Shown here: piece after piece, positions 26,269-35,325 of the stretch
Numbering within the stretch: position 1 is the stretch's first letter
Layout: each line of letters opens with the position of its first letter
NCBI RefSeq assembly: GCF_020400605.1
Contig: NZ_JAINRD010000008.1
Location: forward strand, 226,256 to 290,255
Length of the DNA: 64,000 nucleotides
Reading direction: 5' to 3'
From: Streptomyces aculeolatus
GTDB lineage: Bacteria > Actinomycetota > Actinomycetes > Streptomycetales > Streptomycetaceae
Notes under the pieces: generated by a model
Seen by the model: the letters and a program-made list of their open reading frames with translations, nothing else
Databases searched by the model: none
What the model was told of the DNA's origin: nothing
Position numbers and translations under genes: made by a program

Positions 26269-26709
26269 CCGGGAGCCGACGCCGACCTCGCCGATGTTGT
26301 AGATCTGGCTGGCCTCGGGGCTCTTGTCCATGTCGAAGTCGTCGAGCACGACGATGCGGCCCTCGGCCTCGGCGGCCCGCTCGCGGACGAGGTAGTCCTG
26401 GCCGACGTAGATGTTGATCGCGTCGTCCCGGTAGGTGAGGGGGCCGTTGTTGACGGGCGGGTAGCCGTCGGGCGGACAGGCGCCCGGCACGCACGGCCCG
26501 AGCCCGCCCGGCAGCGGCGCGGCCAGCGCCGCGGTCGCCGGGGTCGCCGGGGTCGCCGGCGTCGTGGTGCCGCGTACGGGGTCGGGTGCGGGGGCTTCGG
26601 CGGCGCTCGCGGCGGTCACGGCGGGGGCCGCGGCGATCGCCAGTGCGCAGGCCGCCGGCGCCAGCCGGCGTCTGAGAAGACGGGTGATCTGCATACGTAC
26701 GGACTCCAT
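26269..26709 (-). pseudogene. N-terminal fragment of a secreted choice-of-anchor-A type protein (inverted part)
   Basis: Reading leftward from ATG 26709 (or 26694): a signal peptide (LLRRRLAPAACALAIAAAPAVTAASAA), a Pro/Thr/Ala stretch, then the start of a choice-of-anchor-A domain (DAINIYVGQDYLVRERAAEAEGR; DDFDMDKSPEASQIYNIGEVGVGSR). Homology stops abruptly at about 26269. The expected continuation (SDWLTTGGDIRIADG...) is found on the opposite strand from 26794. This geometry fits an inversion of about 0.5 kb that split the gene. The frame then continues without a stop into padR. Confidence 0.72.
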
Positions 26710-26790
26710 GGGGGTGGGGGGTCGTCGCGCCAGGCTCACACGCGGTGCTCCGCCGCCCGCGCCGCCCGGCGCGGCGTCGCGCCCTCCCCC

Positions 26791-27290
26791 GGCTCGGACT
26801 GGCTGACCACCGGCGGCGACATCAGGATCGCCGACGGCAAGCGGCTGCTCGCCGAGCGCGGCGTGGTCCGCCACGCCGGCACGGTCACGGGGCAGGTCAA
26901 CTCCACGCTGGAGCAGGACGACAACGCCACCGCCCCGTACGTCGGACCGGCGGGATCACCCTCGTCAAGACGGACGAGCACGACGGGAGCCCCCTCGCCG
27001 GCGCGGTGTTCCAGCTCTGGCGCGAGACCAACGGCGTCGACGGCCTGCAGACCGGCGGAGCCGACCCGGACACCCGGATGGGCTCCGCCTGTGCCACCGA
27101 CAGCCGCGGCCGGTGCGGGTTCGGTGACCTGGAGTACGGCGAGTACTACCTCCAGGAGACCGCCGTCCCCGACGGCTACCGGATCCCGGAGGACCGCGTC
27201 AGCGGCCCGTACGAGGTGACCGGGGTGAACGCCGGGGAGGGCGTCACCGTCGAGCTGGACAACAAGCGCGACGACAGCGGCAAGAAGTAG
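26791..27290 (+). pseudogene. C-terminal remnants of the same protein, with SpaA/prealbumin-like domain
   Basis: Frame A (from 26791) encodes GSDWLTTGGDIRIADGKRLLAERGVV then RHAGTVTGQVNSTLEQDDNATAPYVG, the continuation missing from the minus-strand fragment. Around 26940-26951 the frame shifts and a SpaA/Cna-B-like domain follows (GITLVKTDEHDGSPLAGAVFQLW; YGEYYLQETAVPDGYRIP), ending at 27290. About 200 residues of the usual middle region seem deleted. There is no start codon or signal peptide on this strand in the right place, so it is a non-functional remnant. Confidence 0.72.
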
Positions 27291-27320
27291 CCGCGACCCG
27301 GTCCGGGCACGGTGCGGCGC

Positions 27321-28007
27321 TCAGCCGCCCGTGCCCGGCTTCGTGCCCCAGACGTAGACGTGGTCCTCGTCGCGCAGCAGGTCCCACAGCGCCTCCGCGT
27401 CCGCGAGCGTGAGGTTCACACAGCCGCCGGAGCCCGAGGAGAACAGGTCGTCCTCCGTGCCGTGCAGGGCCTGGCCGCCGTCGAAGAACTGGGCGTACAG
27501 CATGGGGACGTTGTAGATGGTGGAGAAGTGGTCGATGTTGCGCCAGTAGATCCGGTGCCACCCGCCCCGGGTCTCCAGCCCGTCGCGGCCCGTGCGCACC
27601 GGCACCGGGTCGAAGACCAGCCCCTCGTCCTGCTGCACCCACAGCAGCTGCCTGTTCAGGTCCACGCACGTCACGCGGTACGCACGCGCGGGGCAGCCGC
27701 CGCGCTCCGCGGGATCGCGGCGGACGCGGTCGGCGAGCACGTAGCGGTACGTCCGCAGGTCGGCGCGGCCGTCGGCCGGGCTGATGCCCAGGTGCCGCTG
27801 CAGCTCCCGGATCGCGGCGCAGTCCTCCGGGCTCTGCCGGCCGTCGGCTTCGAGTCCCAACTCCTCCTCCAGCTCCCGCTGGTACGGGGCGGTGCCCGCC
27901 GTGCACGGCGGCTCTTCGCGGGGGGCCGTGGCGGCGTTCGGTGCGGCCACGAGTACGGACAGGGCGGCGGTGGAGACCGCCGCGGAACAGAGTCTGGTCC
28001 AACGCAT
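27321..28007 (-). CDS. secreted L,D-transpeptidase (YkuD domain)
   Basis: A 228-aa secreted enzyme. A signal peptide spans about 1-28 (LCSAAVSTAALSVLVAAPNAATA). A small region with paired cysteines (Cys35, Cys63) resembles a peptidoglycan-binding-like module, followed by a YkuD domain: VDLNRQLLWVQQ, a conserved HGT at 182-184 and catalytic Cys196 in SGSGGCVNL. It forms 3-3 meso-DAP (LL-DAP in Streptomyces) cross-links or attaches proteins to peptidoglycan. It appears monocistronic and lies beside the broken surface-protein gene. Confidence 0.87.
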   Translation of the reverse strand: MRWTRLCSAAVSTAALSVLVAAPNAATAPREEPPCTAGTAPYQRELEEELGLEADGRQSPEDCAAIRELQRHLGISPADGRADLRTYRYVLADRVRRDPAERGGCPARAYRVTCVDLNRQLLWVQQDEGLVFDPVPVRTGRDGLETRGGWHRIYWRNIDHFSTIYNVPMLYAQFFDGGQALHGTEDDLFSSGSGGCVNLTLADAEALWDLLRDEDHVYVWGTKPGTGG

Positions 28008-28075
28008 GGCTCACAGGGTCACGGCCCGCGGCGGGCCGGCGGCGCAACACCCCGTGCCCCTCCCACGTTCGGGGC

Positions 28076-28106
28076 AGCGGCGTCACCCCGCCACGGCGGG
28101 GCCGCT
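28076..28106 (-). terminator. possible hairpin terminator at the end of the membrane-protein gene
   Basis: CCCCGCC and GGCGGGG face each other at 28086-28101, flanked by AGCGG and CCGCT. The structure overlaps the stop codon at 28105. Short loop, no T-run; moderate support only. Confidence 0.4.
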
Positions 28107-29586
28107 ACGTGCGCTCCAGGGTCCGCGTCACCCCGGCCACCAGCGCCGTGGTCAGCAGCCAGCCGGTGGCGACGAGGACGTACGACAGGATCTCCGCCGG
28201 GCCGCCGGACATGTACCAGGAGTCGCGCTGGCCCAGTCCCCCGACGGGGATCAGCAGATCCAGCGCGTAGACGACGGGCTGGAACTCCGGGCCCTCGCCC
28301 TCGCGTACGCGCCTGCCGTCCCCCGCGGCGAAGACCAGGCTGCCCAGCAGCGTGAGCGCCGCCAGCCACAGCCCGGCCAGCCAGGGGCGGTAGCCGAAGC
28401 CGACCGTCCCGTCGAGCAGCAGGCTCCAGGCGCGGCCCGCGGGGCGCAGGATGCGGCGGCGGGCGCGCTGCTTCGCGAGGAGGACGCGGCGGGCGTCGTC
28501 GACGTGGCCGATCTGCCGGTACCAGGCCGCGAGCTGCTCGTACGGCTGCGGGGCGTAGCCCGCGCCGCGCCGTATCCAGTCGAGCCGGCGAGGTACGGAG
28601 TCGTTGCCGGCGGCATCCGCCGACTGGATGGAACCGTAGGAGAACCCGTCGAGGAGGACAATCGGCGGCCAGCTCCGCAGGTCGTCGTGGAGCGTGGTCA
28701 CCTGCGTGCCGTCGAGTGAGACCGGACCGGCGGGCCGGACGGCGGGCGTGAAGCGGAAGTCGGCGGCCCGCATCCGTGCGCAGTCGATCCCGGTGCAGTC
28801 GCCGAGCCGCGCCGCGTCGAAGGTGAGCAGGTCGGCCAGGTGCGCGCCGCGCAGCTCCAGGCGGCCCGCGGGGGCGAAGCCGTCGGCGAGCCGGACGATG
28901 GTGGCCTCGGCGTGGTCGAGGACGAGCGCGAGGCCGTCCGCGGCGCCGATCCGGGCGCCGTCGAGGAAGAGCCCGCCGGACAGGCGGGCGCCGATGAGCC
29001 GTATCCCGCCGCCACCGGTGAAGCCGTGGGTGCAGAACACCGCCCCGTCGACCTCCAGCCCGCCGGCGAACAGGGACCAGCCGTTCTCGCCGGTCAACCG
29101 GGCGCCGTGCAGGAGGAGTTCACCGCTGATCCGGGCGTTGGTCGCGAGCAGGGCACCGGCGACGCGGCTGCGCCGCACCGACAGCACGCCCTCGACCCGG
29201 GCGAGCCGGGCGTCGACGCGGGGCAGCACGCTGTCGTCGAGGTGGACGCTGGCGGTGGTGGCCGAGGTGAGGACGACCTCCTCGTGCAGGAAGCAGTGCT
29301 CCAGCCGTATCCGGTGGGCCGTCTCCGCCCCCGTCAGGTCCAGCGCCCCGGTGATCCGCGCCCCCGCCAGCCGCAGCGCGGCTATGGCGCCCGGCTGCGG
29401 CGGGTGCGCGCCCAGCAGCAGCGCGGCGAGGACCGCGGCCCGTACCGTACGCTCCGGCCCCCAGCCCGCACCGCCGGCGGGGTCGTCGCGTTCCGCGTCG
29501 CCGGTGCGCAGGTCCACCGCGCGGCCTTCGGGGAACGCGGCCCACAACTCCCGCTCCGGGGGCGTCAGATCGTCGTAGGAGATCAC
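28105..29586 (-). CDS. pentapeptide-like repeat protein with C-terminal membrane helices
   Basis: A 493-aa protein. Residues about 70-300 are built from repeated strand-like units such as ALRLAGARITGALDLTGAET, LLATNARISGELLLHGARLTG, IRLIGARLSGGLFLDGARIG and LELRGAHLADLLTFDAARLG, giving a right-handed beta-helix character like pentapeptide repeats but less regular. A helical linker with RRLDWIRRGAGYAPQPYEQLAAWYRQIGHVDDARRVLLAKQRARRR leads to three hydrophobic segments at the C-terminus. GTG 29586 is the likely start, with a weak ribosome site. The family is widespread in Streptomyces; function unknown. Confidence 0.75.
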   Translation of the reverse strand: MISYDDLTPPERELWAAFPEGRAVDLRTGDAERDDPAGGAGWGPERTVRAAVLAALLLGAHPPQPGAIAALRLAGARITGALDLTGAETAHRIRLEHCFLHEEVVLTSATTASVHLDDSVLPRVDARLARVEGVLSVRRSRVAGALLATNARISGELLLHGARLTGENGWSLFAGGLEVDGAVFCTHGFTGGGGIRLIGARLSGGLFLDGARIGAADGLALVLDHAEATIVRLADGFAPAGRLELRGAHLADLLTFDAARLGDCTGIDCARMRAADFRFTPAVRPAGPVSLDGTQVTTLHDDLRSWPPIVLLDGFSYGSIQSADAAGNDSVPRRLDWIRRGAGYAPQPYEQLAAWYRQIGHVDDARRVLLAKQRARRRILRPAGRAWSLLLDGTVGFGYRPWLAGLWLAALTLLGSLVFAAGDGRRVREGEGPEFQPVVYALDLLIPVGGLGQRDSWYMSGGPAEILSYVLVATGWLLTTALVAGVTRTLERT

Positions 29587-29624
29587 CCGGGAAGGGTAGT
29601 GCCCGCCCGCCGGAGCGGTCCTGC

Positions 29625-32462
29625 TCAGCCCACCGAGCTGTACGCCACGACGCCGCGCAGCAGCTTGTCGACCGCCTTGCGGGCGCTGCCCCCGACCGTC
29701 CCCTCGGGGTCGGCCGCGGCGGACAGCTGCCCGAGCACGTCGATCAGTTGCTTGCACCAGCGCACGAAGTCGCCGGGCGGCATGTCCGCCTCGCGCAGCA
29801 CCTCGTCCAGGCCGGCCCCGGACGCCCACTGGTACGCGGCCCAGGCGAAGCCGAGGTCCGGCTCCCGCTGGCCGACGCCCTCGGTCTGGCTGATGCGGTG
29901 CTCCTCCTCCAGGGCGTCGAGCCGGCCCCAGATGCGCACCATGTCGCCCAGGGCCCGCTTGGCGCCGCCGCCGGGGAGCTTCGGCGCCATGGCGTCGTCG
30001 GACTGCCGGGCCTCGTAGACCAGCGCGGAGGCGCAGGCGGCCAGCTCGGCGGGGCCCAGACCCTCCCAGACGCCCTCGCGCAGGCACTCGGAGGCCAGCA
30101 GGTCCAGCTCGCCGTAGAGCCGGGCGAGGCGGCGGCCGTCCTCGGTGACCTGCTCGCCGCCGCGCTCCTCCGCGATGTAGCCCAGCTCGGTGAGCAGCGC
30201 GTAGACCCGGTCGAAGGTGCGGGCGATGGTGTTCGTCCGGCCCTCGATACGGCGCTCCAGCTGGTGGGTGTCGCGCAGCAGCCGGTGGTAGCGCTCGGCC
30301 CAGCGGGCGTGGTCCTCGCGCTCGTCGCAGCCGTGGCAGGGGTGGGCGCGGATCGCCTTGCGCAGCCGGGCGATCTCGGTGTCGTCGGCGGCGGGGGCGC
30401 GCTCCTTGCGGTGCCGGCGCGGCTCCAGGTGCCCCGCCTTGGTGCGCAGCGCGGAGGCCAGGTCGCGCCGGGACTGCGGGCTCTTGGGGTTGAACGACTT
30501 GGGGATGCGCATCCGCTCCAGCGGCTCCACCGGCACCGGGAAGTCCATCGCGGCCAGCCGCTTGACCTGCCGTGCGGCGGTGAGCACCAGCGGGCGGGGG
30601 CCGTCGTGCTGCTCGAGACCGCGGTGGCCGTTGGTGCGGCCGGCGGGCGTGCCGGGGTCGAGGACGAGGGCGAGGCCCGCGAACTTGCCGGTGGGCACGT
30701 GGATCACGTCACCGGGGCGGAGCTTCTCCAGCGAGCCCGCGGCGGCGGCGCGGCGCTGCGCGGCGCCCTGGCGGGCCAGCTCCGTCTCGCGGTCCTTCAG
30801 GTCGCGGCGCAGCCGCGCGTACTCCTCGAAGTCACCGAGGTGGCAGGTCATCGCCTCGCGGTAGCCCGACAGGCCCTCCTCGTTCTTCTGCACCTGGCGG
30901 GAGATGCCGACGACGGACTTGTCCGCCTGGAACTGCGCGAAGGACATCTCCAGCAGCTCGCGCGTACGGTGCCGGCCGAACTGGGCGACGAGGTTGACCG
31001 CCATGTTGTACGAGGGGCGGAAGGAGGAGCGCAGCGGATACGTCCGGGTGCCGGCCAGGCCCGCCACGTACTCCGGGCTCATGCCGCGCTGCCACAGCAC
31101 CACCGCGTGGCCCTCGATGTCGATGCCGCGGCGGCCCGCGCGGCCGGTCAGCTGCGTGAACTCGCCGGGCGTGACGTCGGCGTGGGTCTCGCCGTTCCAC
31201 TTCACCAGCTTCTCCAGCACGACCGAGCGCGCCGGCATGTTGATGCCCAGGGCCAGCGTCTCGGTCGCGAACACCGCCTTGACCAGGCCCTTGGCGAACA
31301 GCTCCTCGACGACCTCCTTGAACGTCGGCAGCATCCCGGCGTGGTGCGCGGCGATGCCCCGCTCCAGGGCCTCCAGCCAGTCGAAGTAGCCCAGCACGTG
31401 CAGGTCTTCGCGGGGGATCGCCGCCGTGCGCAGCTCGGCGATCTCGCGGACCGCGGCGCGCTCCTCCTCGTCGTTGAGCCTGAGGCCCGCGTAGAGGCAC
31501 TGCTGTACGGCGCCCTCGCAGCCGGCACGGCTGAAGATGAACGTGATCGCCGGCAGCAGCGCCTCGGCGTCCAGCCGCTCGATGACGTCGACCCGGCTGG
31601 GCGTCCAGACCCGGGAGCGGGAGCGGCGCTCGCGCTCCCGGTCCGCCTCGCGGCCCCGGCCGCGGCGGCGCTCGCGGGGGCCGGACGGGCGGGAGTACTC
31701 CTGCCGGGCCAGCCGCAGCAGGTCGGGGTTGACCGCCTTGGCGGGCTCCTGCCGGCCGCCGGCGGCGGTGCGCTCCTCGAACAGGTCGTACATCCGGCGG
31801 CCGGCCATCACGTGCTGCCACAGGGGCACGGGGCGGTGCTCGGAGACGATGACGGCGGTGTCGCCGCGCACGGTGTCGAGCCAGGCGCCGAACTCCTCGG
31901 CGTTGGAGACCGTCGCCGACAGGGAGACCAGGGTGACGGACTCCGGGAGGTGGATGATCACCTCTTCCCAGACGGCGCCGCGGAAGCGGTCGGAGAGGTA
32001 GTGCACCTCGTCCATGACCACGTAGCCCAGGCCGAGGAGGGTCTGGGAGCCCGCGTACAGCATGTTCCGCAGCACCTCGGTGGTCATGACGATCACCGGG
32101 GCGTCGGAGTTGATGGTGTTGTCGCCGGTCAGCAGGCCGACGTTCGCGGGGCCGTAGCGCCGGACGAGGTCGCCGTACTTCTGGTTGGACAGCGCCTTGA
32201 TGGGCGTCGTGTAGAAGCACTTGCGGCCCTGCTCCAGGGCGAGGTGCACGGCGAACTCGCCGACGACCGTCTTGCCGGAGCCGGTGGGCGCCGCGACCAG
32301 CACGCCGCGGCCGTCCTCCAGGGCCCGGCAGGCGTCGAGCTGGAAGGGGTCGAGCGCGAACTCGTACAGCCCGCGGAAGGAGCCGAGTGCGGTGGCTTCC
32401 TCGGCGGCCCGGCGGCGGTGCGCCGCGTACGCCTCGGCGGGAGGGATGTGCTCGTCGGTCAT
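29625..32462 (-). CDS. helY: Ski2/Mtr4-like DEAD/DEAH-box helicase (HelY)
   Basis: A 945-aa superfamily 2 RNA helicase. Motifs: Walker A VAAPTGSGKTVVGEFA, TTPIKALSNQKY, motif II VMDEVHYL, motif III SLSATVSN, FIFSRAGCE, ALGINMPARSVV and motif VI QLTGRAGRRGID. The C-terminal part (about 650-945) carries the DSHCT-type helical domain with a CHGCDEREDHARW cysteine cluster. Homologues act in RNA turnover. ATG 32462 is chosen over an upstream in-frame codon because it gives the conserved start. It lies downstream of the lipid kinase and tat genes on the same strand. Confidence 0.92.
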   Translation of the reverse strand: MTDEHIPPAEAYAAHRRRAAEEATALGSFRGLYEFALDPFQLDACRALEDGRGVLVAAPTGSGKTVVGEFAVHLALEQGRKCFYTTPIKALSNQKYGDLVRRYGPANVGLLTGDNTINSDAPVIVMTTEVLRNMLYAGSQTLLGLGYVVMDEVHYLSDRFRGAVWEEVIIHLPESVTLVSLSATVSNAEEFGAWLDTVRGDTAVIVSEHRPVPLWQHVMAGRRMYDLFEERTAAGGRQEPAKAVNPDLLRLARQEYSRPSGPRERRRGRGREADRERERRSRSRVWTPSRVDVIERLDAEALLPAITFIFSRAGCEGAVQQCLYAGLRLNDEEERAAVREIAELRTAAIPREDLHVLGYFDWLEALERGIAAHHAGMLPTFKEVVEELFAKGLVKAVFATETLALGINMPARSVVLEKLVKWNGETHADVTPGEFTQLTGRAGRRGIDIEGHAVVLWQRGMSPEYVAGLAGTRTYPLRSSFRPSYNMAVNLVAQFGRHRTRELLEMSFAQFQADKSVVGISRQVQKNEEGLSGYREAMTCHLGDFEEYARLRRDLKDRETELARQGAAQRRAAAAGSLEKLRPGDVIHVPTGKFAGLALVLDPGTPAGRTNGHRGLEQHDGPRPLVLTAARQVKRLAAMDFPVPVEPLERMRIPKSFNPKSPQSRRDLASALRTKAGHLEPRRHRKERAPAADDTEIARLRKAIRAHPCHGCDEREDHARWAERYHRLLRDTHQLERRIEGRTNTIARTFDRVYALLTELGYIAEERGGEQVTEDGRRLARLYGELDLLASECLREGVWEGLGPAELAACASALVYEARQSDDAMAPKLPGGGAKRALGDMVRIWGRLDALEEEHRISQTEGVGQREPDLGFAWAAYQWASGAGLDEVLREADMPPGDFVRWCKQLIDVLGQLSAAADPEGTVGGSARKAVDKLLRGVVAYSSVG

Positions 32463-32579
32463 CGTGAGTACGAGCCTACCGGGCAGCACCGACAGCGCAC
32501 CCGATCTTTACGGACCCCCCCAGGTCAGCAGGACGGCGGCGGCAGCTCCGGGAGCGCGTCCGGCGCCCGCGGGGGCTGC

Positions 32580-33470
32580 TCAGCGCACCAGCACCCGCGC
32601 CGCGCCCGGCACGCACTCCGCGGTCAGCGGCAGCGGTCCCAGCGGCTCCCCGTCCGCGTACCCGGTGACGTCGGCGGCCGTCAGCGACACGCGCGCGGCC
32701 CGGTGCACGGTGACGGCCGGATGGGTCAGGTGCGTGCCCTTGTAGACCCGCGGGAAGACCCGCAGCAGCGTGCGCCGGCTGCACCGGCCGACGACGGTGA
32801 TGTCGAAGAGCCCGTCGTCCATCCGCGCCTCGTGGCAGATCCGCATGCCCCCGCCGTACGACGGGCCGTTGCCGACGGCGACGAGGGTCGCCTCGATCTC
32901 GGTCTCGGGGCCGTCGTCGAGCCGCATCCTGTACGGGATCGGGCGGAACGAGGCCAGCTCGGCGACCATCGCCACGTCGTACTTGAACCGGCCGGGCGGC
33001 CAGCTCATCCGGTTGCCGCGGTCGTTGACGCGGGAGTCGAATCCGGAGGCCAGCACGGTGCCGAAGTACGTGTCCCCCGCCTTGCCCAGGTCGATCGCCC
33101 GGGTGCTGCCGGACTCCAGGGCGCCGACGACGACCTCCGCCGCGGCGGCCGGGTCGCGCACGGGCAGCCCGGTGGCGCGGGCGAAGTCGTTGCCGGTGCC
33201 CACGGCCACGAGGCCCACGGGCACCTCGGTGCCGGCCACGGCCTGCAGGGCCAGGGCCGCCATGCCGTCGCCGCCGACCGATATGAGCGCCCCGGTGCCC
33301 GCGGCGACGGCCTCGCGGGCGCCGGCGAGCGCGGTGGCGGCGTCGCTGCCCTGGACGGTGGTCACCTCGTACCCGGCGTCGCGCAGCGCCTCGGCGACGA
33401 CGGGGGCGGCCTTGGCACCCCGGCCGCGGCCCGCGGTGGGGTTGACGAACACGGTGATATCGCTGGTCAC
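32580..33470 (-). CDS. diacylglycerol kinase catalytic-domain lipid kinase
   Basis: A 296-aa DagK/YegS-type kinase. Motifs: VFVNPTAGRGRG at the N-terminus, the glycine-rich ISVGGDGMAALALQAV, VGTGNDFARATGLP, and in the C-terminal beta-sandwich VGNGPSYGGGMRICHEARMDDGLFDITVV, ending with the typical DVTGYADGEPLGPLPL. It phosphorylates diacylglycerol or a related lipid at the membrane. GTG 33470 lies 17 bp after the tatC stop, so it is probably co-transcribed with tatAC. Confidence 0.9.
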   Translation of the reverse strand: MTSDITVFVNPTAGRGRGAKAAPVVAEALRDAGYEVTTVQGSDAATALAGAREAVAAGTGALISVGGDGMAALALQAVAGTEVPVGLVAVGTGNDFARATGLPVRDPAAAAEVVVGALESGSTRAIDLGKAGDTYFGTVLASGFDSRVNDRGNRMSWPPGRFKYDVAMVAELASFRPIPYRMRLDDGPETEIEATLVAVGNGPSYGGGMRICHEARMDDGLFDITVVGRCSRRTLLRVFPRVYKGTHLTHPAVTVHRAARVSLTAADVTGYADGEPLGPLPLTAECVPGAARVLVR

Positions 33471-33487
33471 CCGCGTGACCCTAGCGG

Positions 33488-34492
33488 TCAGGTGGCGTCG
33501 TCGTAACCATTTCTGCGGGGCGTGCTGTCGCCGCTCCCGGTGCCGCCGTCGCTGTCGGCCTCGCCGGTGGACTGCTCCGGCAGCGTCGCCGAGGCCGTCA
33601 CGGACTCCGCGTCGCCCACGTCCTCGGGGGTGAGGTCGAGGTCGGACGCCTCGTCGTCCGCCGGGCCGCGGGCCGCGATACGGGCCCTTCGGCGGTCGTT
33701 GAGCAGGGAGAACCCGGTCGCCAGGAAGTACAGCACGATCACCGGGCCGGCCAGCGCGAACATGCCGATCGGGTCGGTGCTGGGGGTGGCGATGGCGCCG
33801 AAGGCGACGATGCCGAAGATCATGGCCCGCCACCAGCCGAGCATGCGGCGCCCGGTGACGGCGCCGCCCATGTTGAGCATCACCAGCACGAGCGGCAGCT
33901 CGAAGGCGAGCCCGAAGACCACGACCATGCGGGTCAGCAGGTCGAGGTACTCCGGCAGCGGCAGCAGGTTGGTGGCGTTCGACGGGGTGAACTCCAGCAG
34001 CACCTCTGCCGTCGTCGGCAGGATCTTGTACGCGAAGAAGGCGCCGCCGAGGAAGAGCGGCACGCCCGCGGCGACGAAGCCGAGGGAGTACTTCTTCTCC
34101 TCCTTGTGCAGCCCGGGCGCGAGGAAGGCCCACAGCTGGTACAGCCAGATCGGCGTCGAGACCACCATGCCGGTCATGAAGGAGACCTTCAGCATGATGG
34201 TGAACGGCGAGATGAGGCCGTTGACGGTGAAGGAGGCGCAGTCCTCCTCCTTGCCGACGTCCGACGCCTTCAGGTCGTCCGGGCAGCCGACGGATTCGAG
34301 CACCGGGTCCATCAGGAAGTCGACGATGTCCTGATAGAAGAAGAGCGACGCGATACAGACGACGAGAATGGCCCCGACGGCCTTCACGAGCCGGTCGCGT
34401 AGCTCCCTGAGGTGCTCCGCGAGCGGCATGCGCCCCTCGGGGTCCTTCTCCTCGCGCTCCTTGCGCTCCTTACGGCGGGCAACGCTTAGCAA
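33488..34492 (-). CDS. tatC: twin-arginine translocase subunit TatC
   Basis: A 334-aa polytopic TatC with six predicted helices. The N-terminal signature PEGRMPLAEHLRELRDRLVK is the region that recognises RR signal peptides; others are PIWLYQLWAFLAPGLHKEEKK, FELPLVLVMLNMGG and FGAIATPSTDPIGMFALAGPVIVLYF. A hydrophilic acidic tail of about 60 residues follows. No ATG/GTG is near; TTG 34492 has a GAGG motif at reasonable spacing. With TatA upstream it forms the Tat pore that exports folded proteins. Confidence 0.95.
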   Translation of the reverse strand: MLSVARRKERKEREEKDPEGRMPLAEHLRELRDRLVKAVGAILVVCIASLFFYQDIVDFLMDPVLESVGCPDDLKASDVGKEEDCASFTVNGLISPFTIMLKVSFMTGMVVSTPIWLYQLWAFLAPGLHKEEKKYSLGFVAAGVPLFLGGAFFAYKILPTTAEVLLEFTPSNATNLLPLPEYLDLLTRMVVVFGLAFELPLVLVMLNMGGAVTGRRMLGWWRAMIFGIVAFGAIATPSTDPIGMFALAGPVIVLYFLATGFSLLNDRRRARIAARGPADDEASDLDLTPEDVGDAESVTASATLPEQSTGEADSDGGTGSGDSTPRRNGYDDAT

Positions 34493-34554
34493 CCCACGTC
34501 CTCATCTCGTGCCGCGAGGCCGTCTCCGGCCGCGGAGTGCCCCTGCGGATTCGT

Positions 34555-34863
34555 TCAGCGCTGCGACTGCGACTGCTGCTGCGTCTGCGGCTGCTGTTCG
34601 TTCACCTGCGGCTCGCTGACCGGGCGGGAGCTGGTCACGTCGCCGGGGGCGGCCTGGATGGTCTTGGGTGCGGGCTGCGGCGGGTCCGCCGGGGCGGCCT
34701 CGTCCGTCTTCCCCTCGTTCTTCATGGCCTTGGCCTCGCTCTTGAGGATGCGGGCCGACTTGCCCAGCGAACGGGCCATGTCCGGAAGCTTCTTCGCGCC
34801 GAACAGCAGGATGACGACGACGAGAATGAGGATGATCTCGGTAGGGCCGAGCCGTCCGAACAT
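34555..34863 (-). CDS. tatA: twin-arginine translocase subunit TatA
   Basis: A 102-aa TatA: a short N-terminal tail, a single membrane helix (PTEIILILVVVILLFGAKKLPDMARSLG, with the invariant FG before the amphipathic helix) and a Gln/Pro-rich tail that is probably disordered. TatA oligomerises to form the protein-conducting element. It is followed 62 bp later by tatC, the usual tatAC order in actinobacteria; tatB lies elsewhere. Confidence 0.95.
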   Translation of the reverse strand: MFGRLGPTEIILILVVVILLFGAKKLPDMARSLGKSARILKSEAKAMKNEGKTDEAAPADPPQPAPKTIQAAPGDVTSSRPVSEPQVNEQQPQTQQQSQSQR

Positions 34864-34997
34864 ATGCGTCTACCTTCTCACCGAGGCTGCGTGGGTTTGG
34901 GCGTGATCGATCGTAACCCCCGGGGGTGAACTTCAGGCAATCCCCCGTCGTCCACCAATCGCGGCCCCCGCCTCGCACCGGCGCCGCGATCTGCAGC

Positions 34998-35222
34998 CTA
35001 CCTCTCGAATTCGGATCCGGGGAGGTCACGTGTCGAGCCCGCCCGCCTGGCGACGTCCGCCGCCGAGTGTTCGAGATCCCGTGTCGCCCGGCTGACCTGC
35101 TGCGCCGCGTCGTCGAGCCGGCGGGCCAGCCGGCGCGCCTCCAGTCCGACTCTAGCGGCGGGGACGGCGAGGGCGACGAGGCCGAGGAAACCGAGCGCGA
35201 CGGCGGTCATGGGCCACAGCAT
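34998..35222 (-). CDS. small single-pass membrane protein
   Basis: A 74-aa protein with one N-terminal membrane helix (MTAVALGFLGLVALAVPAARVGL) and a charged helical, possibly coiled-coil, tail (EARRLARRLDDAAQQVSRATRDLEHSAADVARR). This resembles small Streptomyces proteins upstream of tatA. The function is unknown; position suggests a link with the tat or paf genes on either side. It might be a minor DUF948-like membrane protein. Confidence 0.65.
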   Translation of the reverse strand: MLWPMTAVALGFLGLVALAVPAARVGLEARRLARRLDDAAQQVSRATRDLEHSAADVARRAGSTRDLPGSEFER

Positions 35223-35325
35223 GGGCGAAGCCTAGCGGCCGCCGCGGCCGCGGAAGTCACCGGCGTCGGCACGGGCCACGACCGATACGTACGACATGCC
35301 GTACCTACCGGAATCAGGGCTTTCC

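Noticed and set aside
26269..26794. Phase-variable invertible switch at the split surface-protein gene
   Set aside because: No long inverted repeats at the ends and no invertase nearby, and the frameshift and deletion in the 3' part mean flipping back would not restore the gene.
29748..33506. 1252-codon open frame on the plus strand
   Set aside because: Antisense to helY and the lipid kinase; no domain-like sequence, shadow of the real genes.
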